A DNA stretch of 64,000 nt from JANQJA01 sp047947185 (GTDB taxonomy: Bacteria > Pseudomonadota > Gammaproteobacteria > Pseudomonadales > Azotimanducaceae), in the NCBI GenBank assembly GCA_047947185.1, contig CP170502.1, positions 2,852,001 to 2,916,000 on the forward strand. The letters are read 5' to 3'. The position numbers and the translations under genes are program-made. The notes beneath the pieces were generated by a model. It was not told the DNA's origin and searched no databases. It saw only the letters and a program-made list of their open reading frames with translations. Shown piece after piece: positions 1 to 10,639 of this stretch. How positions within the stretch are numbered: the first letter of the stretch is position 1; every line of letters begins with the position of its first letter.

Positions 1-3000
1 TGGGAAGCGAGCATTGCAAGCTGCAGGTTCCTTGACGCTACCGGATACGGCGAACTGGCTGACGCACTTACCTGTCTCGAATACTTTATGGACCAGCGAG
101 ATGCCGGCATCCCAATATCAATTGTTAATGCTTCCTGGGGCAACGAGGAATACTCGATGCTGCTTTCATCTGCCATCGATGCAATGCAGCAACGAGACAT
201 GCTGTTGGTCGCATCAGCCGGCAACGAGAGCAAGGATACCGATACTTCACCCCACTATCCATCAGGTTACCCCCAGACCAACATCATCGCCGTTGCGGCC
301 CATGATGACCGTGGACGCCTCACGTCTTTCTCCAATTACGGCGCAACAACAATTGATATTGCTGCACCTGGAGAAAGTATCCTAGGACTTGGCCTTAGCG
401 GCTATATTTATTCCAGTGGTACGTCTGCAGCTGCACCATTTGTCTCTGGATTACTCGGTCTCCTGAAGTTATCAAATCCCGGGGCTGACGGCGCAACTCT
501 GGTCGCGGAACTCCTGAACACCAGCGCCAAACTTCCCGAGCTGGATGCGCGCATACGCACCGGTTCACGCGCCCGCATTCTCGTAGCACCCAATGACGAT
601 GACGATGACGGTATGCTCGATGCCTGGGAGCGTCTAAATGGGCTCGATTCAACAAATCCGTTAGATAAAGAACTCGATCTGGATTCAGATCTGCTGAGCA
701 ATATCGAGGAGTACAGGCGCGGGACGAATCCTGGCGATTCAGACACAGATGATGACGGATTGCCTGATGGCGATGAAGTTTTGCGTGGCACCGACCCGTT
801 GCTGGCCGACTCTGATTCGGATGGTCTGAGTGACGGCCAGGAGGTGAATCTGTACGAATCGGACCCCTTGCGTGTTGATACCGATGGTGACGGAATCAAC
901 GATACGGATGAGATACGGCACGGCACCAATCCTAACGCCGCCGACTCGGATGGTGACGGCATGAGTGACGCATTCGAGATCAATTACGGTCTTGATCCTA
1001 CTGTTGCAGGCGACGAAACGGGTGATATCGACAATGATGGCGTCAGCAACGGCGAAGAGGCGAAGGCGGGCTCAAATCCCACCCTGAGCGACACAGACGG
1101 TGACGGTTTAAGCGACTTTGATGAAGTCAAAGCGCTGGGCACCAATCCCAATCTGGTTGATAGTGATGCTGACGGCGTACCGGACGCGTGGGAGGTCGCC
1201 TATTCCTTCGATCCACTGAATCCTGATGATGCGCTACTGGACAACGATGCCGATGGCTATCGCAATATTGAGGAATATGGCGGCAGGTCCGACCCTTTCG
1301 ATAACACCTCAGTACCAGCTCTAGCACCATGGTCGCAACATGGTGGAGACAGCGGTCGCACTTTCTATAGATCCGTAGCAACTTCTCCCGAGAAAATCTC
1401 GCTACGCTGGGAATCCCTGGTCGTCGATTACCAGTCCTATCCTGTACTGATCAAGGATGGACAGATGTTCCTGCGTCCTAATGAGAAACTTCTGGTCGCC
1501 GTTGACCTTGCGTTTGGCACAGAACTGTGGCGCCAGGAATTATCAAACCCCGCGTATCTTGCTCTGGTAGGTGCGACCGGGTTAGAGCTTTACAATCGCT
1601 ACCAGAAGGTTTACGAACGACGTAGTTTTGTTGATGGCGAATTGCTCGCAGTCCCTGCCGCGACCGAAATCAACCCGGAAGAAGTGATAGCTTTCCAGGG
1701 CGACCTCTTCTATTTCACCAGCTACTCGATTGGACGAATTTCCGAAACCGATAGTGCTTTAAACTGGGACGTTAGGCTAGCCTCTGGACCATACTACGGG
1801 ATTGGCGTCGATCACCTGGTCAGCCGGGAAAACATTGTGATTGTCACCGCTGAGGAAGCGCTGTTTTTTGATCCTCAGAACGGCGCAGAGCTATTCAGGC
1901 TAAACATAGAGCCCTGCGGCCGTCCCCGCCGCTCCTCACTGGACACCAATGGCGATGTCTATGTGTCTTTTGAGGATGGATGCGTCATTCGTATAGACAA
2001 TGCAAAGCGTGAAATTGCCTGGCGGAAAGACGTGCAGGTTATTCCAATACATGCCATCGGGCCTGAGCTGGTTTTTGTCAGGAACGACGCGTATGCGGCA
2101 AACGGGTTCCACGGGGTAATCGCGCTTGACAAGACAAGCGGTGATGAACGCTGGCGCCTCGATGACGAAAACATAGGTGATGGCGAAATCGTTAGCACGA
2201 GCAGTCATGTCTTCTATCACTCATTTGGGGGACTCAAAGCCATCAACGTTGACAGTGGCGTAGTGGAATGGAGCTATCCCGTACCCAACAGCGGTCAGTT
2301 GGCAATCTCCGATGATGGCGCCCTGGTCTTCGTGTCCCTCTATGGCAGGGTCTTTGTGTTTAACCTTGATGCAGATGCCGACCAGGATGGTTTGCCTGAC
2401 TGGTTCGAGCGCAGGTATTTTGGGCAAGTCCTCGGCGCAGAAGTTTCGGCAGACCCGGATGGTGACGGCCTGACCAACCTCCAGGAGTTGGAGAATCACA
2501 CCAATCCAGCTTTATACGATACAGACAGAGACCAATTGTCTGATGCCGAGGAGATACGGAATTACCAGACCGATCCTCAGAATGCAGACACGGACGGTGA
2601 TGGGCTATCAGACGGCACGGAAATCGGTCTTGGTTCAAGCCCTCATCGACGTGACTCCGACAATGACGGTGTATCTGACGCACGGGAGAGCACCTACTAC
2701 ATGACAAATCCGGTTGATGCCGACAGCAAACCCGAACTGATCTACCACTTCAAGGAATCATTCGAGTCTGCAACCTACTCAGGCGTTGACCTGATCGGAA
2801 ACTGGCGCAGAGTCGGCAACGCATCATCGGATGGCAGATTTAGCATGATGGGGGTTGGTTCATATCTCACCGCTGACGTGACTGGAGTCTTCGCTGAAGG
2901 TACCTTTACTTTTGATTCGAGAATGGTCGGACAGAATGGCTCCAATGCATCAAATCCGGTGGAAGTGTTTATCGATGGGAAACGGGTTTCCAGCGCGCCC

Positions 3001-6000
3001 ATAGAAGGTGCCGATTGGCCCTCGAGAGCCTATGCCATCACCGAAGGAGAACACACGATTTCAATACGCTGTCAGGAGTGCAATGGCCAGAAATTCCTGC
3101 TCGATAATCTTACGTTTCACAAACGCACACCAATAGGCACACGAAGCGACACAATCATTGCGCTTGTCAACAGCGGTATTGCCGAATTTCGACGAGATGG
3201 TAACTTGGCACAGGCGCCGATCCTTGGTGATTTTCTGATCCAGCCCCGGACTCTCATGCAGCTAGAGGACAAGAATTTTGTGCTGGCGGGCTATAACGGC
3301 TTTATCTTTTTTGATCCGCTGAACCGTAGCTTCAAGGAAAAGCTGGCTAACTTGTCTCATGCCGTAAAACTTGCCACCGATGGCAGACTGCTTTACGCCA
3401 TGGGACCATACACATTACGGGTTTTTGATGGGAGCGGTAATCACCTCTACACCGTCGATACCCGGTTTGACTACACCAGTATCGCGGCCAGCGCCTCAGG
3501 CCGACTGTTTGCTAAATATGCCGATTCTGTCCGGGAACTGGACCCGGCGACGGCTACTGAATTGGCAGTAGTTCAGGTTGATCGTGGAAGTGAAATCCTG
3601 GCGGTAACGGCAGACGATCACTTGCTCCTGTCTGAGTCTGGAAGGCTTCTGGAAACCGATATGGGTGGGACCATCTATAGCCAATTGCCATTCCTTCGCA
3701 CATCCATCACCTACGCCAACCGAGAGTCCTTGATCGCGTCGGCGACAAGCGACAACACCTTTCTGTTCGATCTCAGCACAGGCCAAAGGAGCATCGTACC
3801 CGTCAAGATCGACGGTATGTTTCCGGACCGGGGCGGTGCAGATACCGATGGTGACGGTATGCCCGACTGGTGGGAAACCTGGTTTCTGCTTGATGCGCAA
3901 AACCCTGGTGACCAGCTTCTCGATGGGGATGATGACGGCGCAAACAATTTGCTGGAGTTCCTGCACGGCACCCTGCCTGATGTGTTTGATACAGATGGAG
4001 ACGGACTCTCCGATGGCGACGAAATCAGGCAGTACGGGACGAACCCGTTGCTTGCCGACGGCGATGGTGATGGGCTCCCTGACCCTGAAGAGTTGGAATT
4101 GGGAACAGACGGCAAAGCGATCGACAGCGATGGAGATGGACTGACGGATAGACAGGAATTACAGCTTGGGCTGCTGCCTGGATACAGCGATTCCGACGGT
4201 GATGGCATCCCTGATGGGTGGGAAGTGGATCACCAGCTCGATCCGCTCAACAGGCATGATGGCCAGCAGGACGCAGACGGTGATGGCCTGGATGCCTACA
4301 CAGAATTTATCCTGGGCAGCGACGACCACAAACTCGACAGTGATCAAGATGGTCTGTCCGACGCTGAAGAAATGGCTCTGGGGCTGGATATCGCCCATCC
4401 GGACAGTGATAACGATGATATTCCCGATTACTGGGAGTTGATCTACGGTCTCGACCCTACATTGAAGAATGATGACACACTGGATTCAGATGGTGACGGA
4501 TTCACTGACCGCGAGGAATACTTTGCTGACACTCATCCCATGAATTCCGCGATGGTCCCCGGCGCAGGGGACTGGATCGGTACGGCAGGCAATCGCTGGC
4601 GCACATCTGCTGTACCGATAAAAATTAATCCCAGGAATATCGAACTGGTCTGGGAACAGCGCGATCTGCAGGCGAATAACCGCCCTCTCATGAGTACCGG
4701 CGGTCGGATCTTCAATGTTGGCTATAACCGCCTTTACTGCCTGGAAAGCCGCTCGGGACAGGCCTTATGGCAGAGGGAGTTTGGCTACATTCACGACGCC
4801 ACTGTAGCCTATGGCCGCGTCTACGTCCTGGACAGTAGCTCAGATGTCTATGTCCTGTCTGAAGCCAGCGGTGAACTGCTGGCGATCTGGCGGGTTCCCT
4901 TCCCCCAGGGTCGCAGCATGGTGGCGACGCAGGGGAACCTGATCCTCAACGCACACAACGCAATAGACGCACTATCGGGTGAAACCCGATGGGCTTTCGG
5001 CCCGTTAGCGTATCCAACTGAGCCTGTATTGTCATTCGATGCCCAGCGGGCCTACTTTTCAAGTCGCTTCGGCGTAGAGGCTAAACGTATCGCCGATGGT
5101 CGCGGTGCCCTGGTAAAGCTGCTGGACAGTCTCAAGCATCCGATTGTATTGGCAAATAGACAGAATATTCTTGCGCGCAGCACCACCTCAATAGCTTTAA
5201 TCGACGCTCACACCGGTACCACCCAGTGGTCACGAAAAGGCAATTTCTCGACGCCCGCAGTACATCGCGATGTCGTTTACGTGTCGTCACTGTCCTCGGA
5301 TACAATCGTACAGGCCCTCGATCTCAAAACAGGGGATCCAATCTGGTCAAGGCGTTTTCCTGGCCAGTCACTCGATTCACCGGGAATCATCGCCACCACG
5401 ACACATCTTTTCGCCAGTATCGGCGGCAAGACCATCGCAGTGTCGTTGGCAGACCGCGATATTGACTGGTCCACGGATCGGGTTGGAGAACTGTCGATTG
5501 GGGAAGATCGGCTGTTGCGGATCGCAAACGACGACGCCATTGTCGCCTACCGGTTGTTCATGGACCTGGACAATGACTTTCTGCCCGATGACTGGGAAAA
5601 CGCAAATCGGCTCGACAGCACCAATGCGGAAGATTCCGGGGCTGACCCTGACGGTGACGGCCTCACCAACCTGGACGAGTTCTACAACCGCACTCTTCCT
5701 TACCTGAAAGACTCTGACGGAGACGGAATCAGCGACCAGGAGGAGATTGCCGTCCACTACTCCTCTCCTGCTAATCCGGATACTGACATGGATGGCTTGC
5801 TTGACGATGATGAGATTCTTGGCAACACATCCATCATCAGATTCGATACGGATCATGATGGCCTGTCTGACAGCGAAGAGTTGTTCTACGGCACCAGCCC
5901 TGCGCTGACAGATACCGATAGCGACGGTCTCGCTGACCGGTTCGAGGTAGAGGCCGCCCTCGACCCCCTCTCCTATAACACGATACCGGAATACAGTGAC

Positions 6001-7704
6001 TATTTTGAATCGTTCGAATCCGGACGCTGGGAAGAAGGCTGGTCCAGCCAGGGATGGCGCCTTGTTCGTAGCGCCACGCGATATGGCAATTTCGTAGCAC
6101 AAACGGCGCCGATTGAACCCGGTGAGACCATCACCTTAAGTTGGCGCGGCAAAACGGAAGACGCACAAGTCCGCTTTAACTATCGCTGCGATCTACAGGG
6201 CCCATCGTCACCACAGATATTTCTCTATGGCGACAACGCCGCCGTTGGAGTTTTTCAACACAGCTCTGGTAACTGGATAGAAGGCAGCTACGACCTAGGC
6301 CCTGGATCTCACGTTCTCGAATGGACCTTCCAGCGAAACGATGACGAAGATGCCAGATCAAGCCATTGTTCAATCGACGGATTTTCGATTTCGCCGCGCG
6401 ACACAGTGCGCACATTCCCTGTCCTGGATAGCGACAACGATGGTCAAGTTGATACCGACGAGTTAGCCTGCGGCTCCGTGCCTTCAAGTTTCACTTCGGT
6501 TGCCCCGGACTTCGACCACGACGGACTCCCTGACTGTATTGACCCCGATGATGACAACGACCAGATTCCCGATACCGTAGAGACCACGCTAGGCTACAGC
6601 ACATTTAGCGACAACTGCCAGACAGACCAGGATGGTGACGGCTTCAGCGACTGTTATGAATACATCGCGGGAACCATACCCACAAACCCAAACTCACCGG
6701 CACCAGCTGAACCAATTCAGGATTTTGACAACGATGGTGTACCCGATGCCCTGGACAGGGACGACGACAATGACGGTGTGATTGATATACAGGATGAATT
6801 TCCACTGGATGCCACCGAAACAACAGACACTGATGGGGACGGCATCGGCAACCATGCAGACGCGGATGATGACAATGATGGTGTCCCTGACATTGAGGAT
6901 ACCGCGCCCCTCAATGCCAACGTTCCCGTAACAGCAAGGCTAAGAAATCTCGCTACCCGCGGCATTGTTGGCACAGGTGATGAAGTCCTGATTGGCGGTC
7001 TTGTCATCACGGGTAACGAGCCCAAGAGTGTCGTGATTCGAGCGCGTGGCCCGGCACTGGCCGATGCGGGGGTCAGCGGTGTGCTGCTGAATCCTCAAAT
7101 AGCACTCTTTTCCGGCAGCACAGTGATCGATACCAATGATGACTGGCAAAACCATGCTGGCGTTGACCTGATACCGGACGACCTCAAACCCGCCAACTAC
7201 CCGGCAGAGGCGGTGATTGCACGCACGCTTGCGCCTGGACCCTATACGGCCATTGTTTCCGGTGTCAACGATGAATCGGGGATAGGGCTTGTTGAAATAT
7301 TTGAAGTCGACGATACAGGCGAGACGCGCCTGCTCAACATTGCGACAAGGGGCCAGGTGGGCACGGGTGACAATGTATTGATTGGCGGCCTGGTCATCTC
7401 GGGTACTACCAGCAAAAAGATAGTCATCCGTGCCAAAGGACCGAGCCTGCTGGACCAGGGCGTCGCCAATGTATTAATGGACCCGCAACTCTCTATCTTT
7501 AAAGGTAGCGAAGTGATCGCGACCAATGACGACTGGCAAACCGATATCAACTTTGAACAGATACCGACTGATCTGCGCCCCACGAACAATCGCGAGGCAA
7601 CGCTTTACCTGGAACTTGCACCAGGCCCCTATACAGCCATCATGAGCGGTGTCGGTGAGACCACGGGCATAGGACTCATTGAAGTGTTTGAGGTCCTTCA
7701 GTAA
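1..7704 (+). CDS. Giant secreted subtilisin-like (S8) protein with TSP3 and beta-propeller repeats, 5' partial
   Basis: The frame is open from base 1, so the start, signal peptide and catalytic Asp/His lie outside the window. What remains shows an SAGN oxyanion-hole motif (~residues 70-80) and the serine motif GTSAAAP with Ser at codon 424-426, as in S8 peptidases. Five blocks of DxDxDG thrombospondin type-3-like calcium loops follow (nt ~590-1300, 2370-2740, 3835-4550, 5565-5990, 6425-6930). They alternate with PQQ-like propeller blocks (1325-2370, 3130-3800, 4555-5560) and two jelly-roll-like segments (2745-3125, 5995-6400) that both begin with an ESFES-type motif. The C-terminus is a tandem pair of ~125-residue repeats, each with LIGGLVI, a V(I)IRA(R/K)GP motif and a TNDDWQ motif. 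Probably a calcium-stabilised extracellular protease or adhesin; its substrate is unknown. No terminator is evident after the stop. Confidence 0.9.
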   Translation, partial: WEASIASCRFLDATGYGELADALTCLEYFMDQRDAGIPISIVNASWGNEEYSMLLSSAIDAMQQRDMLLVASAGNESKDTDTSPHYPSGYPQTNIIAVAAHDDRGRLTSFSNYGATTIDIAAPGESILGLGLSGYIYSSGTSAAAPFVSGLLGLLKLSNPGADGATLVAELLNTSAKLPELDARIRTGSRARILVAPNDDDDDGMLDAWERLNGLDSTNPLDKELDLDSDLLSNIEEYRRGTNPGDSDTDDDGLPDGDEVLRGTDPLLADSDSDGLSDGQEVNLYESDPLRVDTDGDGINDTDEIRHGTNPNAADSDGDGMSDAFEINYGLDPTVAGDETGDIDNDGVSNGEEAKAGSNPTLSDTDGDGLSDFDEVKALGTNPNLVDSDADGVPDAWEVAYSFDPLNPDDALLDNDADGYRNIEEYGGRSDPFDNTSVPALAPWSQHGGDSGRTFYRSVATSPEKISLRWESLVVDYQSYPVLIKDGQMFLRPNEKLLVAVDLAFGTELWRQELSNPAYLALVGATGLELYNRYQKVYERRSFVDGELLAVPAATEINPEEVIAFQGDLFYFTSYSIGRISETDSALNWDVRLASGPYYGIGVDHLVSRENIVIVTAEEALFFDPQNGAELFRLNIEPCGRPRRSSLDTNGDVYVSFEDGCVIRIDNAKREIAWRKDVQVIPIHAIGPELVFVRNDAYAANGFHGVIALDKTSGDERWRLDDENIGDGEIVSTSSHVFYHSFGGLKAINVDSGVVEWSYPVPNSGQLAISDDGALVFVSLYGRVFVFNLDADADQDGLPDWFERRYFGQVLGAEVSADPDGDGLTNLQELENHTNPALYDTDRDQLSDAEEIRNYQTDPQNADTDGDGLSDGTEIGLGSSPHRRDSDNDGVSDARESTYYMTNPVDADSKPELIYHFKESFESATYSGVDLIGNWRRVGNASSDGRFSMMGVGSYLTADVTGVFAEGTFTFDSRMVGQNGSNASNPVEVFIDGKRVSSAPIEGADWPSRAYAITEGEHTISIRCQECNGQKFLLDNLTFHKRTPIGTRSDTIIALVNSGIAEFRRDGNLAQAPILGDFLIQPRTLMQLEDKNFVLAGYNGFIFFDPLNRSFKEKLANLSHAVKLATDGRLLYAMGPYTLRVFDGSGNHLYTVDTRFDYTSIAASASGRLFAKYADSVRELDPATATELAVVQVDRGSEILAVTADDHLLLSESGRLLETDMGGTIYSQLPFLRTSITYANRESLIASATSDNTFLFDLSTGQRSIVPVKIDGMFPDRGGADTDGDGMPDWWETWFLLDAQNPGDQLLDGDDDGANNLLEFLHGTLPDVFDTDGDGLSDGDEIRQYGTNPLLADGDGDGLPDPEELELGTDGKAIDSDGDGLTDRQELQLGLLPGYSDSDGDGIPDGWEVDHQLDPLNRHDGQQDADGDGLDAYTEFILGSDDHKLDSDQDGLSDAEEMALGLDIAHPDSDNDDIPDYWELIYGLDPTLKNDDTLDSDGDGFTDREEYFADTHPMNSAMVPGAGDWIGTAGNRWRTSAVPIKINPRNIELVWEQRDLQANNRPLMSTGGRIFNVGYNRLYCLESRSGQALWQREFGYIHDATVAYGRVYVLDSSSDVYVLSEASGELLAIWRVPFPQGRSMVATQGNLILNAHNAIDALSGETRWAFGPLAYPTEPVLSFDAQRAYFSSRFGVEAKRIADGRGALVKLLDSLKHPIVLANRQNILARSTTSIALIDAHTGTTQWSRKGNFSTPAVHRDVVYVSSLSSDTIVQALDLKTGDPIWSRRFPGQSLDSPGIIATTTHLFASIGGKTIAVSLADRDIDWSTDRVGELSIGEDRLLRIANDDAIVAYRLFMDLDNDFLPDDWENANRLDSTNAEDSGADPDGDGLTNLDEFYNRTLPYLKDSDGDGISDQEEIAVHYSSPANPDTDMDGLLDDDEILGNTSIIRFDTDHDGLSDSEELFYGTSPALTDTDSDGLADRFEVEAALDPLSYNTIPEYSDYFESFESGRWEEGWSSQGWRLVRSATRYGNFVAQTAPIEPGETITLSWRGKTEDAQVRFNYRCDLQGPSSPQIFLYGDNAAVGVFQHSSGNWIEGSYDLGPGSHVLEWTFQRNDDEDARSSHCSIDGFSISPRDTVRTFPVLDSDNDGQVDTDELACGSVPSSFTSVAPDFDHDGLPDCIDPDDDNDQIPDTVETTLGYSTFSDNCQTDQDGDGFSDCYEYIAGTIPTNPNSPAPAEPIQDFDNDGVPDALDRDDDNDGVIDIQDEFPLDATETTDTDGDGIGNHADADDDNDGVPDIEDTAPLNANVPVTARLRNLATRGIVGTGDEVLIGGLVITGNEPKSVVIRARGPALADAGVSGVLLNPQIALFSGSTVIDTNDDWQNHAGVDLIPDDLKPANYPAEAVIARTLAPGPYTAIVSGVNDESGIGLVEIFEVDDTGETRLLNIATRGQVGTGDNVLIGGLVISGTTSKKIVIRAKGPSLLDQGVANVLMDPQLSIFKGSEVIATNDDWQTDINFEQIPTDLRPTNNREATLYLELAPGPYTAIMSGVGETTGIGLIEVFEVLQ

Positions 7705-7982
7705 CAGGAAGCACTATACATCCGCGTCGGCGCATCCGGCCCGCGCTCAAAAAACAGGTCGAACATCGGGATTTCTTCACGGCGGTCGAAATGGGGTCCG
7801 AAGGACAGCAATCGAGACATACCAGCACCACAGAAGTTTTTCCGCTTCGGTCGAATCGACTGCCAGCAAGCCGGACATGTTAGATGCGATCGCTCCCCAT
7901 TCCAGCGTTTCCTTGCCTGGTCCATTGTTCGTTCAGTTCGGGAGTGGCTAAAATGCTCAGATGCCCGTGAATTGAGTCACCT

Positions 7983-8522
7983 ATGGCAAGCACTGGAGAA
8001 CTGGAGTCGCTGATCGAACAACTGGCCATTCCGCATCGTGCAAAACGTGCGTATTGGCGGCTTGTGGGTGCCGGTTCGCGGTCGCTCCCCGCCGTGCGCC
8101 GTGGATTGTCTTCTGCTGAAGGCGATGTCCGAATGCATTGTGCACGGATCCTCGATCACATTGTCGATGAGGACTCCATCGACGAACTGGTGAAACTGCT
8201 GGACGATCCCGATCCGCGCGTTCGGGTCCACGCGCTGCACGCACTTGCTTGCGACCGCTGCAAGGACAATGCGTGTCGCCCGGCAAAGGACCCGGTACTG
8301 CCGAAAGCCATTGATGCACTGCTTGAAGATCCGGATGCGCATGTGCGCGCCATGGCGGTGGAGGTGGTCGGACGCTGGATGCATACGGATGAGGATGCTG
8401 TCATGGCGCTTGAGGCGGCGCGTGACCAGGATGATGCGCCCGCGGTTCGGAAGAAGGCGGGGTGGTACGCGCCGGGAGGCACGATTTATCGCAAGCGGAT
8501 GACAGGTCTGAATTTAACATGA
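7983..8522 (+). CDS. HEAT-repeat domain protein
   Basis: A 179-residue protein made of short amphipathic helix pairs. Two units are clear: one around DSIDELVKLLDDPDPRVRVHALHAL (split here as DSIDELVKLL / DDPDPRVRVHALHAL) and one around LPKAIDALLEDPDAHVRAMA, both with the DPD-x-VR signature of HEAT/PBS-lyase-type repeats. There is no signal peptide, so it is probably a cytoplasmic protein-binding scaffold. It stands alone between the giant S8 gene and a gene-poor stretch, and the partner is unknown. Ends AGWYAPGGTIYRKRMTG. The ATG at 7983 has no strong ribosome-binding site, but the repeats begin soon after it. Confidence 0.75.
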   Translation: MASTGELESLIEQLAIPHRAKRAYWRLVGAGSRSLPAVRRGLSSAEGDVRMHCARILDHIVDEDSIDELVKLLDDPDPRVRVHALHALACDRCKDNACRPAKDPVLPKAIDALLEDPDAHVRAMAVEVVGRWMHTDEDAVMALEAARDQDDAPAVRKKAGWYAPGGTIYRKRMTGLNLT

Positions 8523-9226
8523 CTGACTGCGACTCGGGCCAGCATGTGCCGTGAATCGGCCTCTCCGCACCAGGGGTCGCGAGGCGATGTATTCTGGAGC
8601 AATCAGCCATCCTGTCGCAGAACATGAGCAGCCTCTTCTGATCGCAGCAGGATTGCAGTCGGGCGCATTTCAACTTGACCCCGGCAACTGACCATGTGAT
8701 TTTCATTTCCTGCTCAATTTCAGCTTACCGCGGCAACACGTCTGAAAACGAGTTGACCATCGCCAACCTGGCGCCCAGTGTCGCCGCAGCGGAATTGAGT
8801 CGAGACTAACGATGGACTTGCCAAAGGCACAGTTGGTCGACCAGCGCCCAGATCAACTGGATCGGCCTGTTCGCGAATTCCCGAGCCGGCCCTGGATCGT
8901 TTCTATGTCGGCTCAGTCGCGATCGCCTTGGACCTGAGTTGCCGCTTGACTTGAATTTACGCTGGTATCGTGACCTGACAGTGACCCAAGTGGACGTAGC
9001 GGGCCCGAATGTGCCCGCACCTGCCCCCCCGACCTGGCTCCTCCTGGCACTTGGCCTGATCGGGGTGAGATGGGTGCATCGACAAGGAAACCGCTGAGTA
9101 AAGCGAGCCAAAGGGACAGGTCAATGTCAGCGTCAGCAGTGCATTCCAAGTCAACAGGTGCCGCGTTACACTTGGTCGCGAATGAGGCCTGGTATCCGGG
9201 GCTTGTCGAGACAACCAGGGAAACCG
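8523..9226. other. Gene-poor stretch with decayed coding remnants
   Basis: No intact gene is visible in about 700 bases. The plus strand keeps short gene-like pieces: an open frame ending at the TAA at 8807-8809 (reads NELTIANLAPSVAAAEL), and another running 8810-9097 that ends in a PEP-CTERM-like tail (listed separately). Their adjacency suggests the ruins of one or two secreted-protein genes rather than regulatory DNA. Confidence 0.4.
8810..9097 (+). pseudogene. Remnant of a PEP-CTERM sorting-domain protein
   Basis: The frame opens after the TAA at 8807-8809, has no ATG, and ends at 9095-9097. The last ~28 residues read VPAPAPPTWLLLALGLIG followed by a basic tail (RWVHRQGNR). This is the arrangement of PEP-CTERM anchors: a Pro-rich VPxPxP motif, one hydrophobic helix, then Arg-rich residues. 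The upstream part has no recognisable domain or signal peptide, so this is read as the 3' end of a decayed exported protein. An intact PEP-CTERM protein lies at 21052-21939. It could be chance, but the three-part signature is specific. Confidence 0.5.
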
Positions 9227-10510
9227 ATGAACGACGCTGACACAGAATTCAGTACAGAACTTTCCACTGCCGCCTTTAACGCCTGGATCTACGGTTTGCC
9301 GCTCATTGAGTTCGCGCAAACACGCCACGCCATCGTGGCCGCACAACTGGCGCGCGGCGTAACAACCAGCGTCAACCACCTGACGCACGGTCGACGTCTC
9401 GTCAACGCCAAGAATCGAGTTGTCACAGCGCCCAATGTCGACACAATCTACTCCAGTGCATTCATCGACCTTTCAGGCGGCCCTGTTACGCTGTCGTTGC
9501 CCGCGGCGGGCGACCGATATCTTTCGCTGCACCTGATGGACGCCTACACCAACAGCTTCTGTATCCTGGGTACCCGGACGACAGGCCCGAGTGGCGGCAC
9601 CTTTATCCTGGCAGGGCCAACCGATCCAGCACCGGTCGGTGCGATTCGATCGCCCACACCCTCTGTCTGGGCGGTGCTGCGCGTGCTGGTGGACGATGAC
9701 GATGATTATCCGGCTGCCAACAGAATCCAGGATGAGACCCGGGTGACGGGACCCACGGCCGCTCTGCCGGAACAATACGCGCTTCGTGATGCGCCGTGGA
9801 ACGAGTACTTCACGTCCGTTCAGAAACTCATTATTGAGAACCCACCACCAGCAACCGACAAGGCGTTTTTCGACAGCGTGTCCGTGCTTGGTCTCGCGCC
9901 GGACGGCGGCTTTGATGCGGACCGGTTCTCTCCCGCAGAGGTTGCCGAGATTGAGGCCGGTGTAAAACGCGCAAGCGAATACGTGCGTTCCGCAGGAATG
10001 GCAACACGCGCCGAAAACGGATGGACCTACCCTGCCGCCAACTTAGGCGACTGGGGCCAGGATTACCGCGCACGCGGACTCGTCGCGTTGAGTGGACTGG
10101 GGGCACTGCCGCCGGTTGAAGCCACCTACTGCGGTTCACTCACGCCGGATGGGCAGGGTTTCTTTACCGATGATCGCTGCTATCGCCTGCATCTCGACGC
10201 GGACAAAATGCCTCCGGCCAGGGCGTTCTGGTCACTGACGATGTATGAACGCCTCGAGAACGGACAGTCTTTCCTGGTCGGCAATCGGCTTGATCGCTAT
10301 GCCATTCGTGATCGAACCAGAGGCCTCACCTACAACGATGACGGGTCGCTGGATATCTGGATTGCTCGTGAAGACCCCGGCGGCAACCGCACCACAAACT
10401 GGTTACCGGCACCGAGCGAGGGCGCGTACCACCTGTCGATGCGTTGTTACCTGGCAGAGCCGGAACTCATCAACGGTACCTACCGGCTACCGCCAATCGA
10501 ACCAGCTTGA
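9227..10510 (+). CDS. DUF1254/DUF1214 domain protein
   Basis: From ATG 9227, preceded by an AGGG-containing stretch, the product is 427 residues. A GTG 69 bases upstream is in frame but adds an unlikely basic leader. The N-terminal half carries the DUF1254 hallmarks NVDTIYSSAFIDL and YLSLHLMDAYTNSF. The C-terminal half carries the DUF1214 signature FWSLTMYE, followed by NRLDRYAIRDRT and a YNDDGSLDIWI strand. Members are common in proteobacteria and many are exported, but no signal peptide is obvious here. The biochemical function of the family is unsettled. It converges on the RegA-like gene, with 129 bases between the stops. Confidence 0.85.
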   Translation: MNDADTEFSTELSTAAFNAWIYGLPLIEFAQTRHAIVAAQLARGVTTSVNHLTHGRRLVNAKNRVVTAPNVDTIYSSAFIDLSGGPVTLSLPAAGDRYLSLHLMDAYTNSFCILGTRTTGPSGGTFILAGPTDPAPVGAIRSPTPSVWAVLRVLVDDDDDYPAANRIQDETRVTGPTAALPEQYALRDAPWNEYFTSVQKLIIENPPPATDKAFFDSVSVLGLAPDGGFDADRFSPAEVAEIEAGVKRASEYVRSAGMATRAENGWTYPAANLGDWGQDYRARGLVALSGLGALPPVEATYCGSLTPDGQGFFTDDRCYRLHLDADKMPPARAFWSLTMYERLENGQSFLVGNRLDRYAIRDRTRGLTYNDDGSLDIWIAREDPGGNRTTNWLPAPSEGAYHLSMRCYLAEPELINGTYRLPPIEPA

Positions 10511-10639
10511 GTGCCTGGACCACGGTGATCCCGGCACCGTTAGTGTCCACCTCGGCAAATCCTCATGCTCGAAACGGTTCTGGCGAAGGCTGGCAGCGGC
10601 GTGAAGTTGAGGTTTTCCGAGATGCGGTGCAAACAACGG

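Noticed and set aside
408..983. Long minus-strand Ser-rich open frame opposite the giant S8 gene
   Set aside because: It is the antisense shadow of the Asp/Gly-rich calcium repeats; the same pattern recurs opposite each repeat block.
590..6930. Regularly spaced GATGGTGACGG-like repeats resembling a repeat array
   Set aside because: They encode DxDxDG calcium loops in one open frame and vary at the third codon positions; not a CRISPR array or satellite.
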